Of a stretch of 64,000 bases of DNA, positions 1 to 7,707 are shown piece by piece. The notes under the pieces were generated by a model, which did no database searches, was not told the origin of the DNA, and was given only the letters and a program-made list of their open reading frames with translations. This DNA comes from Achromobacter mucicolens (GTDB lineage: Bacteria > Pseudomonadota > Gammaproteobacteria > Burkholderiales > Burkholderiaceae_B). Made by a program: the position numbers and the translations under genes. Location: positions 1-64,000 of the forward strand of contig NZ_CADIJP010000003.1 of assembly GCF_902859725.1 (NCBI RefSeq), read 5' to 3'. Within the stretch, counting starts at the first letter, position 1. Each line of letters opens with the position of its first letter.

Positions 1-2329
1 CCAGCTCATGCAGCACGGCGGCATCCGGCGCGACGCGGCTCGCCAGCCGCAGCCGCACGCCCCCGGCGCCGGCCGGCAGCAAGACGGCGTAGTCGAAACG
101 GCGCAGCCACGGCGCAAGCCGGGCCCGCAACGCCACGGCGTCGCCCTGCCGCCAGGCCGCGGCCTGCCACGCAAGCCCGGCCGGTTCCGCGCGCAATGCC
201 GTGAACTTGAGCTCCGGCTGGCGCGAGATGGGATCGGACGCCGGATTGGTCAGGGCGTTCACGCCCAACCCGGCCATGAAGGCGCTGCCCCAGTGCATCG
301 GCACAAAAGCGTGCCCCGGCCGCAGCGTGTCGTCCGCCTGCACCGGCAGCACCAGGCCGCCGCGCCGCGAGTCCAGCCGGGCCAGGTCGCCGGCCGCAAG
401 GCCAAGGCGGCGCATGTCGTCCGGATGCAGCGACACCCAGGGCTCCTCGACGTGCTGGATCAGCGCCCGGGCAAGCGAGGTGCGCGCCATGGTGTGCCAG
501 TGATCGCGCAACCGGCCGGTTGTGAGCTGCAGCGGATAGTCTTCCGAGACCGCTTCGGCCGTCGGCCGCCACGACACGTCGCAGAATCGGGCCCGGCCGC
601 TCGCCGTGGGAAAGATGCCGTCTGCATAGAGCCGCGGCGTGCCCTGCCCGGCGCGATACGGCCATTGCTGCGGTCCGCCCTCTTCCAGCGCGGCGTAGTC
701 CAGCGCGCTGTAGTCCAGGTCCCGGCCGGCCGTCATGCGCGCGTGTTCGGCAAAGACCTTGCTTTCATCGCAATAGGCGAAAAGACCCGCCTTGTGCGGC
801 GCAATGCGCGCGGCCAGCCGGACGGCGACCGACTGCGCCAGCCGCCAATCCGGCTGCGCGTCGCCGGGCGGCGCGATCGCCGCGCGGACCCGGCTGACGC
901 GCCGCTCGGAATTGGTCACGGTGCCGGACTTCTCGGGCCAGGTCGCCGCCGGCAACACCAGGTCGGCATGGGCCAGCGTCTCGGTGCCGGCATACGCCTC
1001 CTGCACGATCACGAACTCGGCGCGCGCCAACGCGGCCCGCACGCGCGCCTGGTCGGGCAGCGACTGCGCCGGGTTGGTCGCGGCGATCCACAGGACCTTG
1101 ATGCGCCCGTCCGCCACGGCGTCGAACATATCGAGCGCCGTGGCGCCCGGCGCGTCGGGCAGGCTGTCCACGCCCCACAGCCGCGCGACCTCGGCGCGGT
1201 GCGCGGCGGACGCCGGATCACGGTGGCCCGGCAGCAGCGTCGCCATGCCGCCGGCCTCTCGGCCGCCCATGGCATTGGGCTGTCCGGTCAGCGAAAACGG
1301 CCCCGCGCCGGGACGCCCGATCTGCCCCGTGGCCAGATGCAGGTGAATCAGCGCAGCATTCTTGTCGGTGCCCGCGACCGACTGGTTCAAGCCCATCGTG
1401 TACAGCGACAACGCCGCGCTCGCCTTGCCGAACCAGCGCGCGGCCTGGACGATGTCGTCTGCCGGCACGCCGCAGATGCGCTGCGCCGCCTCGGGCGTGA
1501 CCGTCCGCACGCGCGCCCGCAGCGCCTCGAAGCCCTCGGTATGACGCGCGATGTAGTCCTCGTCGGCCAAGCCTTCGCGCAGCATCACGTGCAGCATGGC
1601 ATTAAAGAGCGCCACGTCCGACCCCGGCGCAATCGGCAGATGCAGGTCGGCAAACGCGGCCGTGTCCGTGCGGCGCGGATCGGCCACGATCACCTTCATG
1701 TCCGGGCGCTGCGCGCGTGCGGCTTCCAGCCGCCGGAACAGCACCGGATGCGCGTAGGCCATGTTGGACCCGGCGATCAGCACCGTGTCGGCCAGCTCCA
1801 GGTCTTCATAGCAGGCGGGCGGCGCGTCCGCGCCCAGCGTGCGCTTGTACCCCGACACCGCGCTCGACATGCAGAGCCGGGAGTTGGTGTCGATGTTGTT
1901 GGTGCCCGCCAGCGCGCGCGCCAGCTTGTTGAAGACCGCGTAGTCTTCCGTCAGCAACTGGCCCGACAGATAAAAGCCCACCGAATCGGGCCCGTGCTTG
2001 GCGATCGCCTCGGCCAGCCGGTCCGCGGCCATGTCCAGCGCGGACGTCAGCCCGATATCCCGCAGCGGCTCGCCACGGGCTTCGCGCCATTGCGCCGACA
2101 GCACGCGCGCGCCATCGCGCCGCACGGTGTCGGCAAGCGCCAGGCCCTTGCTGCAGAGGCGCCCGCGATTCGCCGGATGCGAGTCGTCGCCGCGCACGCC
2201 CGCCACCGCGCCGCCGCGCACCTGCACGCGCACCCCACAGCCCGTGCCGCAATAGCAGCAGATGGACGCGACCTCATGCGCCGCCTCACTGACGATTTCA
2301 ATCCGTCGCGCCATCATCGGCGTGTCCAT
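1..2329 (-). CDS. nasA: Assimilatory nitrate reductase catalytic subunit (3' end outside window)
   Basis: Molybdopterin oxidoreductase that reduces nitrate to nitrite in the cytoplasm. About 776 codons are visible and the frame is open to the left edge, so the C-terminus is missing (family about 900 aa). The N-terminus carries the [4Fe-4S] motif: Cys24, Cys27 and Cys31 in CCYCGTGCGV, with a fourth Cys59 in RGRLCSKG. The NIDTNSRLCMSS stretch near residue 152 holds the conserved Cys, and TMGLNQS near residue 310 is typical of NasA. The ATG lies 3 nt after the stop of the upstream FAD oxidoreductase, so it is the last visible gene of the nrtA operon. Periplasmic NapA is excluded because there is no Tat signal and the neighbours are assimilatory. 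Confidence 0.93.
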   Translation of the reverse strand, partial: MDTPMMARRIEIVSEAAHEVASICCYCGTGCGVRVQVRGGAVAGVRGDDSHPANRGRLCSKGLALADTVRRDGARVLSAQWREARGEPLRDIGLTSALDMAADRLAEAIAKHGPDSVGFYLSGQLLTEDYAVFNKLARALAGTNNIDTNSRLCMSSAVSGYKRTLGADAPPACYEDLELADTVLIAGSNMAYAHPVLFRRLEAARAQRPDMKVIVADPRRTDTAAFADLHLPIAPGSDVALFNAMLHVMLREGLADEDYIARHTEGFEALRARVRTVTPEAAQRICGVPADDIVQAARWFGKASAALSLYTMGLNQSVAGTDKNAALIHLHLATGQIGRPGAGPFSLTGQPNAMGGREAGGMATLLPGHRDPASAAHRAEVARLWGVDSLPDAPGATALDMFDAVADGRIKVLWIAATNPAQSLPDQARVRAALARAEFVIVQEAYAGTETLAHADLVLPAATWPEKSGTVTNSERRVSRVRAAIAPPGDAQPDWRLAQSVAVRLAARIAPHKAGLFAYCDESKVFAEHARMTAGRDLDYSALDYAALEEGGPQQWPYRAGQGTPRLYADGIFPTASGRARFCDVSWRPTAEAVSEDYPLQLTTGRLRDHWHTMARTSLARALIQHVEEPWVSLHPDDMRRLGLAAGDLARLDSRRGGLVLPVQADDTLRPGHAFVPMHWGSAFMAGLGVNALTNPASDPISRQPELKFTALRAEPAGLAWQAAAWRQGDAVALRARLAPWLRRFDYAVLLPAGAGGVRLRLASRVAPDAAVLHEL

Positions 2330-2332
2330 GTC

Positions 2333-3553
2333 CTACTCCCTTGCCGCGCCTTCGCCGAGCATGAGCTGCTCGCGCAGCACGCCGATGCCGGCTCCTTCAC
2401 GGATGAGCCGCATGTACCAGGCGCTGTCCGCCGTATCGCCGTACAGGCAGGCGCCCACCAGCCGGTCGTTCTGGATCACCAGTTTCTTGTAGACGCCGCC
2501 CGGCATGTCGGCCAGCGTGATGGTCTCGGTCTGCGCGCCGCCCGCGAAGTCGCCTGCGGAAAACAGGTCGATGCCGGTGACCTTGAGCTTGGTCGACGTG
2601 ACACTGCCTTCGTATCGGCCGATGCCATGCTGCGCAAGGTGATTGGCCGCGACCTTGGCCTGCTCGAAAAGCGGCGCCACCAGGCCGTATGCCGTGCCGC
2701 GATGGCTGACGCATTCACCCACCGCGTAGATGCGGGGGTCAAACGTCTGCAAGGTGTCGCTGACCACGACGCCGCGATCCACATGCAGGCCGCAGCGTTG
2801 CGCCAGCTCGGTGTTGGGCCGCACGCCCGCCGCCATCACCACCAGGTCGGCGGGGACTTCGGAGCCGTCCGCGAAGCGCACCGCGCGCACGCGCCCGTCC
2901 GGCCCGCCGAGGATCGCCTCGGTCTGGTGCTGAAGCAGGAACTTCAGGCCACGGGCCTCCAGGCTTTCGCGCAGCAGCGCGGCGGCCTCCCCGTCCAGTT
3001 GCCGGTCCAGCAACGCCGCACCCAGATGCACCACCGACACGGCCATGCCACGCGCCGCCAGACCGTTGGCGGCCTCAAGCCCCAGCAATCCGCCCCCGAT
3101 CACCACGGCGTGGCGGTATCGCGAGGCGGCGTCGATCATCAGGTTGACGTCGCCAATGTCGCGAAACGCCACCACGCCCGCCAGGTCGTGACCCGGCACC
3201 GGCAGGATGAAAGGCTTGGATCCGGTCGCCAGCAACAGCCGGTCGTATGGCGTGCGCGTGCCGTCGCCGGCCACGACCATCCGCCGCGCGCGGTCGATGC
3301 CGGTCACCGTGCACTGGCGCCGCAGGCGGATGCCGTGGCTGGCATACCAAGCCTCGTCGTTCAGCACGATGTCCTGCAGCGTGCGCTCGCCCGTCAGCAC
3401 CGGCGACAGCAGGATGCGGTTGTAGTTGGTGTGGGGCTCGGCGCCGAACACCGTGATGTCGTAAAGATCGGGCGCGAGCTTGAGCAGCTCCTCCACGGTC
3501 CGGATGCCGGCCATGCCATTGCCGACCACGACCAGCTTCTGCCTGGCTTGCAT
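2333..3553 (-). CDS. NAD(P)/FAD-dependent oxidoreductase, NirB N-terminal-like (electron donor for nitrate reductase)
   Basis: A 406-aa flavoprotein. It has an N-terminal FAD motif (VVGNGMAG, residues 8-15), an NAD-binding motif (GGGLLGLEAA near 149), GVRPNTELA and the second FAD motif YAVGEC near 293. It matches the N-terminal half of NirB but has no BFD [2Fe-2S] or siroheme domain, so it is not a nitrite reductase. Lying directly before nasA, it probably passes electrons from NAD(P)H to NasA, as NasB-type partners do (inference). I chose the ATG giving MQARQKLVVVGNGM, where homology begins. It starts 10 nt after the ATPase stop. Confidence 0.85.
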   Translation of the reverse strand: MQARQKLVVVGNGMAGIRTVEELLKLAPDLYDITVFGAEPHTNYNRILLSPVLTGERTLQDIVLNDEAWYASHGIRLRRQCTVTGIDRARRMVVAGDGTRTPYDRLLLATGSKPFILPVPGHDLAGVVAFRDIGDVNLMIDAASRYRHAVVIGGGLLGLEAANGLAARGMAVSVVHLGAALLDRQLDGEAAALLRESLEARGLKFLLQHQTEAILGGPDGRVRAVRFADGSEVPADLVVMAAGVRPNTELAQRCGLHVDRGVVVSDTLQTFDPRIYAVGECVSHRGTAYGLVAPLFEQAKVAANHLAQHGIGRYEGSVTSTKLKVTGIDLFSAGDFAGGAQTETITLADMPGGVYKKLVIQNDRLVGACLYGDTADSAWYMRLIREGAGIGVLREQLMLGEGAARE

Positions 3554-3563
3554 GACCGCCCCC

Positions 3564-4445
3564 TTACGCGGCGGCGCGCGCCGCTGCTGCGCCGGCTTCC
3601 TGCAAGGGCGCGGGCACGACGGCAAGCGCGGCGTTGGCCTGGACCGCGGCCTGGGAACGCTCGGGATTGCCGTGCCGGCGATGCAGGAAGTCCACCACGC
3701 CCGCGCGGCACGCCAGGTACGTCGGATCGTTGGCCAGCCGGACGCGGTCGCGCGGCCGGGGCAGCGGCACCGGCAGGATCTCGCCGATCGTCGCGGCCGG
3801 TCCATTGGTCAGCATGACGATGCGGTCCGACAGCAGCACGGCCTCGTCCACATCGTGCGTGACCATGATGGTGGTCGTGCGCGTCTTGGCCACGATCTTG
3901 AGCAGCTCGTCCTGCAGATGCGCGCGCGTCAGCGCATCCAGCGCGCCGAACGGCTCGTCCATCAGCAGCACGCCAGGCTCGATCGCCAGCGCGCGCGCGA
4001 TGCCCACGCGCTGCTTCATGCCGCCCGAGATCTCGCGCGGCAGCTTGTTCTGCGCCGGCAGCAGGCCCACCAGGTCCAGGGCGGCGCGCGTGCGCTCGGC
4101 CAGCTGGGCGCGCTTTTCCGTGGCGCCGAACACCCGCTCGACCGCCAGGTGCACGTTCTGAAAACACGTCAGCCACGGCAGCAGCGAATGGTTCTGGAAC
4201 ACCACCGCGCGGTCCGGACCCGGGCCAGTGATTTCGCGTTCGGCGCACAGCAGCACGCCGCTCGTCGGCCGGGTCAGACCCGCGATCAGGTTGAGCAAGG
4301 TGGACTTGCCGCAGCCGGAGTGGCCGATCAGCGTGATGAACTCGCCCTGCTCGACCGTCAGGTCGATGTCGCGCAGCGCCACGAAGGCGCCCTTGCGGGT
4401 GTCAAAGGTCTGTCCCACGCGCTCGATGCGTACGAATTTCTTCAT
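3564..4445 (-). CDS. nrtD: Nitrate ABC transporter ATP-binding protein
   Basis: A 293-aa ABC ATPase that powers nitrate import with NrtB and NrtA. Walker A is GHSGCGKST (about residue 41), the signature is SGGMKQR (about 140) and Walker B is LLMDEPFG (about 160), with the switch histidine in VTHDVDEA. It belongs to the NrtCD/SsuB/TauB family. The operon position identifies nitrate as the substrate. An Ala-rich tail of about 40 residues follows the ATPase core and resembles nothing I know. It starts 4 nt after the nrtB stop, which suggests translational coupling. Confidence 0.9.
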   Translation of the reverse strand: MKKFVRIERVGQTFDTRKGAFVALRDIDLTVEQGEFITLIGHSGCGKSTLLNLIAGLTRPTSGVLLCAEREITGPGPDRAVVFQNHSLLPWLTCFQNVHLAVERVFGATEKRAQLAERTRAALDLVGLLPAQNKLPREISGGMKQRVGIARALAIEPGVLLMDEPFGALDALTRAHLQDELLKIVAKTRTTTIMVTHDVDEAVLLSDRIVMLTNGPAATIGEILPVPLPRPRDRVRLANDPTYLACRAGVVDFLHRRHGNPERSQAAVQANAALAVVPAPLQEAGAAAARAAA

Positions 4446-4449
4446 GGCG

Positions 4450-5280
4450 CTATTCCTCGGTGTAGGTGAAACGGCGGGCCAGCGCGACCAGCAGGGTCTC
4501 CAGCAGCAGCCCCACGATGCCGATCACGAAAATGGCGATGACGATGTGCTCGACCTTCAGGTTGTTCCACTCGTCCCACAACCAGAAGCCGATCCCGGTG
4601 CCGCCCGTCAGCATCTCGGCGGCCACGATCACCAGCCATGCGGTGCCGATGGACAGCCGCACGCCGGTCAGCATGTAGGGCAACACCGCGGGCAAGAGCA
4701 CCTTGGTCGTGACCTTCCATTCGGACAGGTTCAGGACGCGCGCCACGTTCAGGTAATCCTGCGGCACGCGCGACACGCCCACCGCGGTGTTGATGATCAT
4801 CGGCCAGATCGAACAGATGAAGATGGCCCAGATCGCGGCCGGATTGGCCGCCTTGAACAGCAGCAGCCCGAGCGGCAGCCACGCCAGCGGCGACACCGGC
4901 CGCAAGAGGCTGACGATGGGCGAGAACATCGCGCGCACCGCGGCGTAGCGGCCAATTGCAAAGCCCACGGGGATGCCGACCAGCGCCGCCAGCCCGAATC
5001 CCGCCGCCACGCGTTCCAGCGAGGCCAGCAGGTTCCAGCCGATGCCCTTGTCGTTCGGACCGTTGTCATAGAACGGATCGGCGAACAATTCCACGGCGGC
5101 ATGCCACGTGACCCCGGGCGTCGGAATCTCCGGGATGCGCATCGCCACCACCTGCCAGACCAGCACAAAGAGCGCAAAGCCGGCAACCGGCCCCACCACG
5201 GCCTTCAACGCCGATTCCAGGCGTTCCCGCCACAGCGCGGCAAATTCGCTGCCGCGGCTTGTCATCGTTACGGTAGACAT
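4450..5280 (-). CDS. nrtB: Nitrate ABC transporter permease
   Basis: A 276-aa inner-membrane permease of the BPD/NrtB family with about six hydrophobic segments. The EAA-type loop that contacts the ATPase is at ARVLNLSEWKVTTKVLLPA (about residue 180). AAGFGLAALVGIPVGFAIG and SPVSPLAWLP-like segments are typical of nitrate/taurine/bicarbonate permeases. An AAGGGGA-like ribosome site sits about 7 nt before the ATG at 5280; a second in-frame ATG five codons later is possible. It lies 26 nt downstream of nrtA in the same operon. Confidence 0.9.
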   Translation of the reverse strand: MSTVTMTSRGSEFAALWRERLESALKAVVGPVAGFALFVLVWQVVAMRIPEIPTPGVTWHAAVELFADPFYDNGPNDKGIGWNLLASLERVAAGFGLAALVGIPVGFAIGRYAAVRAMFSPIVSLLRPVSPLAWLPLGLLLFKAANPAAIWAIFICSIWPMIINTAVGVSRVPQDYLNVARVLNLSEWKVTTKVLLPAVLPYMLTGVRLSIGTAWLVIVAAEMLTGGTGIGFWLWDEWNNLKVEHIVIAIFVIGIVGLLLETLLVALARRFTYTEE

Positions 5281-5306
5281 CGCCAGTCCCCTTCTCGTAG
5301 CGGCCG

Positions 5307-6605
5307 TCAGGCCTTGACCTTGAAACCGTCGGCATACGCCGCGGGATTACTGCCGTCCCAGACCACGCCGTCGATCAGCGTGGAGGTGCGCGTTTCGCTG
5401 GCAGGCAGCGCCACGCCTGCGGCCTGCGCGGCCTGCTTGTAGAGGTCGATGCGGTTGATCTGCGCGGCGATCGCCTGGTAGTCCGGGTGCTCCTTGAGCA
5501 AGCCCCAGCGCTTGTGCTGCGTCAGGAACCACATGCCGTCGCTCAGGTACGGAAAGTTGGCGGCGCCGTCGGCGTAAAAGCGCATGGCGTGCGCGTCCGA
5601 CCACTTCTTGCCCAGGCCGTCGTCGTACTGCCCCAGCATGCGGTCCACGATGCCGCTGGCGTCCGTGTTGACGTAGGACTTGGCGGCGATGGTCTCGGCC
5701 GTCTTGCGGCGGTTTTCGGGCGACGCGTCGATCCACTTGCCGGCTTCCAGGATCGCGGCCGTGACGGCGCGCGCGGTGTTCGGGTTGCGGTTTACGAAGT
5801 CGGCGCTGGCGCCCAGGACCTTCTCGGGATGGTCCGTCCAGATGCCCTGCGACGTCACCGTGGTGAAGCCGATCTTGTCCATGATGGCGCGCGCGCCCCA
5901 CGGCTCGCCCACGCAGTAGCCATCCATGTTGCCCACCCGCATGTTGGCCACCATCTGCGGCGGCGGCACGGTGATCACCTTGGCGTCCTTCATGGGATTG
6001 ATGCCATGCGCGGCCAGCCAGTAATACAGCCACATGGCGTGCGTGCCGGTCGGAAAGGTCTGCGCGAACGTGTATTCGCGCTTGTCCGCGGCCATCAGCT
6101 TGGCGAGCGATTCGCCGTCGCGCGCCCCGGCTTCCAGCAGTTTGTTCGATAGGGTGATGGCCTGGCCGTTCTGGTTCAGGCTCATCAGCACGGCCATGTC
6201 CTTCTTCGGTCCGCCGATGCCCATGTGCACGCCGTAGACCAGGCCATACAGCACGTGCGCCATGTCCAGCTCGCCGTTCATGAGCTTGTCGCGCACGGCG
6301 GCCCACGAGGCTTCCTTGGATGGCGTGATCTTGACGCCGTATTTCTTGTCGATGCCCAGCACCGACGCCATCACGACCGATGCGCAGTCGGTCAGCGGGA
6401 TGAAGCCGATCTTCACCTCGGTCTTTTCCGGCGCGTCGGTGCCCGCCGCCCATGCGCCGGCGCGCACCAGCGGGTCGACCAATGAAAGCAGACCGGCGCC
6501 AGCCACCGCGCGCGCCGTGCCGCTGAGCCATTTGCGGCGGCCGGCATTGGCGGTCATGTCGGCGCGGGCGGCGTCGGTCGAGGGACTGCGGGTCATAGGC
6601 GTCAT
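5307..6605 (-). CDS. nrtA: Nitrate ABC transporter substrate-binding protein, Tat-exported (CmpA/NrtA family)
   Basis: A 432-aa periplasmic nitrate-binding protein and first gene of the nitrate operon. The N-terminus has a twin-arginine signal (GRRKWLSGTARAVAGAGLLSL), so it is exported folded. The mature part has the NrtA signatures KIGFIPLTDCASVVMA, FPTGTHAMWLYYWLAAHG and GYCVGEPWGARA. I chose the ATG at 6605 because AAGGAG lies 7 nt upstream; a longer reading to 6653 would run back through the terminator. It resembles the cytoplasmic nitrate sensor NasS, but the Tat signal argues for a transport role. Confidence 0.92.
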   Translation of the reverse strand: MTPMTRSPSTDAARADMTANAGRRKWLSGTARAVAGAGLLSLVDPLVRAGAWAAGTDAPEKTEVKIGFIPLTDCASVVMASVLGIDKKYGVKITPSKEASWAAVRDKLMNGELDMAHVLYGLVYGVHMGIGGPKKDMAVLMSLNQNGQAITLSNKLLEAGARDGESLAKLMAADKREYTFAQTFPTGTHAMWLYYWLAAHGINPMKDAKVITVPPPQMVANMRVGNMDGYCVGEPWGARAIMDKIGFTTVTSQGIWTDHPEKVLGASADFVNRNPNTARAVTAAILEAGKWIDASPENRRKTAETIAAKSYVNTDASGIVDRMLGQYDDGLGKKWSDAHAMRFYADGAANFPYLSDGMWFLTQHKRWGLLKEHPDYQAIAAQINRIDLYKQAAQAAGVALPASETRTSTLIDGVVWDGSNPAAYADGFKVKA

Positions 6606-6629
6606 GCGAGGCTCCTTGCGGGTGGCGGC

Positions 6630-6683
6630 AAAAAAAAACGTTCCGCGCGCCACGGATCTCTATCCAGTGGCGCAGCGGAACGT
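6630..6683 (-). terminator. Regulated intrinsic terminator in the nrtA leader
   Basis: On the minus strand a long hairpin is followed by nine T (6638-6630). The arms are 6682-6667 and 6653-6639 (CGTTCCGC with a bulged T, then GCGCCAC, pairing with GTGGCGCGCGGAACG). The stem extends inward through GGAT/ATCC to an AGAG tetraloop. It sits 24 nt upstream of the nrtA start codon, so unless it is prevented from folding it would stop transcription before the operon. Its 5' arm overlaps ANTAR hairpin P2. Confidence 0.9.
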
Positions 6684-6745
6684 CGTTGTCCCTGGCCGCG
6701 TGATGCGGCGCGTTGCGTCGGGCGACCGCCGTTGGCCGCCCCGAC
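6677..6745 (-). promoter_or_regulatory. ANTAR two-hairpin antiterminator RNA (NasT target) in the nrtA leader
   Basis: Hairpin P1 (6745-6717) has an 11-bp stem with one bulged G and the hexaloop AACGGC. Hairpin P2 (6692-6677) has a 5-bp stem GGGAC/GTTCC and the hexaloop AACGAC. Both loops have A at position 1 and G at position 4, the known ANTAR recognition signature. Nucleotides 6682-6677 take part both in P2 and in the 5' arm of the terminator, so the two structures exclude each other. This is the arrangement known from Klebsiella NasR and Azotobacter NasT leaders. A 5-bp hairpin (6709-6695) lies in the linker. Confidence 0.88.
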
Positions 6746-6753
6746 TTCACTCA

Positions 6754-6769
6754 AGCAATCGCCGTGCCA
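6754..6769 (-). promoter_or_regulatory. Sigma-54 promoter for the nrtA operon
   Basis: The minus strand reads TGGCACGGCGATTGCT, a full match to the -24/-12 consensus TGGCACG-N4-TTGCW, with GG and GC spaced correctly. The predicted start lies near 6745-6743, so the transcript would begin at or just inside the 5' arm of ANTAR hairpin P1 and carry a leader of about 140 nt. A sigma-54 promoter implies an enhancer-binding activator, most simply NtrC. Confidence 0.85.
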
Positions 6770-6901
6770 GATTTTTGGCGCTTTGCGCAAACCGCGCCGC
6801 AACCCGCGCCAGCGCTGGCGATGCGGCCGCCTCGTGCCGGCCCGGCCAGGCCCGGCCGAATCAGGGGCGGAGCCATATTGGTGCGCAGGTCGATGCCGCA
6901 G

Positions 6902-6918
6902 CGCACCATCGCTGTGCG
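6902..6918. promoter_or_regulatory. Possible NtrC-binding site
   Basis: GCAC-N7-GTGC at 6903-6917, with an extra C after the left half, fits the spacing of the NtrC consensus (TGCACC-N5-GGTGCA), although the right half reads GTGCGG rather than GGTGCA. It lies between the two sigma-54 promoters, about 52 bp from the nasT element and about 133 bp from the nrtA element. The region is GC-rich, so a chance match is possible. Confidence 0.4.
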
Positions 6919-6969
6919 GCGCACGCCCCGCCGTCGTGCGCGCGCCCCCCGCGCCGCGCGCGGCAACGA

Positions 6970-6985
6970 TGGCATGGAACTTGCA
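6970..6985 (+). promoter_or_regulatory. Sigma-54 promoter for nasT
   Basis: TGGCATGGAACTTGCA matches the -24/-12 consensus with one change (C to T at the sixth base) and correct GG-GC spacing. The predicted start is near 6996. That leaves a leader of about 15 nt containing the purine-rich ribosome site just before the nasT ATG. It faces away from the nrtA sigma-54 promoter. Confidence 0.75.
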
Positions 6986-7010
6986 TCAATCCGGACACAG
7001 GGGGTGTTTC

Positions 7011-7592
7011 ATGTTGAAGGTCATGCTGCTCAACGATGGCGAGGGACGCGCGGCGTCGCTGCGGCAAACGCTTGCCGCGGCGGGCATACACGTCGTGGCC
7101 GAAGTGGCGCCCGGCACGGACCTGGCCGCCAGCATCGCGCAGTCCGCCGCCGACGTGGTGCTGATCGACAGCGACGCCCCCGGCCGTGACACGCTGGAGA
7201 ACATCTGTGTGGCCAGTTCGCACAGCGACCGCCCGGTCGTGATGTTCACCGACGACGGCAATCGCGAGACCATCCGCACGGCCTTGCGCGCAGGCGTTGC
7301 CGCCTACGTGGTCGGCGACGTCCCGGCCGCCCGCATCGAACCCCTGCTGACCGTGGCGATCGAGCGCTTCGCCATGGAAAAAACCCGGCGCGAGGAACTG
7401 CGAGAGGCCCAACTGCGGCTGGCGGACCGGCAGTGGGTGGAAAAAGCCAAGGGTATCCTGATGAAGACGCGCGCCGTGACCGAGGACGAGGCCCACCGGC
7501 TGCTGCGCGAGCGCGCCATGCAGAGCCAGAAGCGGCTGGGCGAGGTCGCCCGCGAGGTCGTCGAGATGAGCCAATGGCTGGGCAGCGCCTGA
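7011..7592 (+). CDS. nasT: ANTAR-domain transcription antiterminator NasT
   Basis: A 193-aa RNA-binding regulator. The N-terminal part is a receiver-like fold (about 1-120) with an Asp in [11 protein letters not shown], but VVGDV replaces the conserved receiver Lys motif, as in other NasT pseudo-receivers. A coiled linker ([20 protein letters not shown]) leads into the ANTAR domain (about 130-190) with its [17 protein letters not shown] core. It probably binds the P1/P2 hairpins in the divergent nrtA leader and prevents termination when nitrate is present. NasT usually works with the sensor NasS, and no nasS is visible here. Ribosome site AGGGGGTG precedes the ATG. Confidence 0.92.
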   Translation: MLKVMLLNDGEGRAASLRQTLAAAGIHVVAEVAPGTDLAASIAQSAADVVLIDSDAPGRDTLENICVASSHSDRPVVMFTDDGNRETIRTALRAGVAAYVVGDVPAARIEPLLTVAIERFAMEKTRREELREAQLRLADRQWVEKAKGILMKTRAVTEDEAHRLLRERAMQSQKRLGEVAREVVEMSQWLGSA

Positions 7593-7639
7593 CGGGCCGC
7601 CAAATAATTTATGGCTATATGAAATAAAGAAATCAAAAG

Positions 7640-7668
7640 TTGTGGGGATGAGAGCCCGTCCCTATCAT
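7640..7668 (+). promoter_or_regulatory. Probable sigma-70 promoter of cysG
   Basis: TTGTGG (7640-7645) and TATCAT (7663-7668) are separated by 17 bp, about 40 bp upstream of the cysG ATG. The DNA just upstream (7600-7640) is strikingly AT-rich for this genome, which could serve an activator such as CysB, but I see no defined site. Confidence 0.5.
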
Positions 7669-7707
7669 CGACCCACATTGAGCCGGGTGCGCCCGAGGCT
7701 GGCATAC

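Noticed and set aside
8-3817. Plus-strand open frame of 1269 codons opposite nasA and the FAD oxidoreductase
   Set aside because: It is the antisense of well-recognised minus-strand genes; its Arg/His/Gln-rich composition is typical of a high-GC antisense frame.
6695-6709. Hairpin GCCGC-ATCAC-GCGGC as ANTAR hairpin P2
   Set aside because: It has a five-base loop without the A1/G4 pattern and does not overlap the terminator; the hairpin at 6692-6677 fits on both counts.
6921-6939. Second NtrC-like pair GCAC...GTGC
   Set aside because: The halves are separated by 11 bases instead of 7, which breaks the NtrC spacing.
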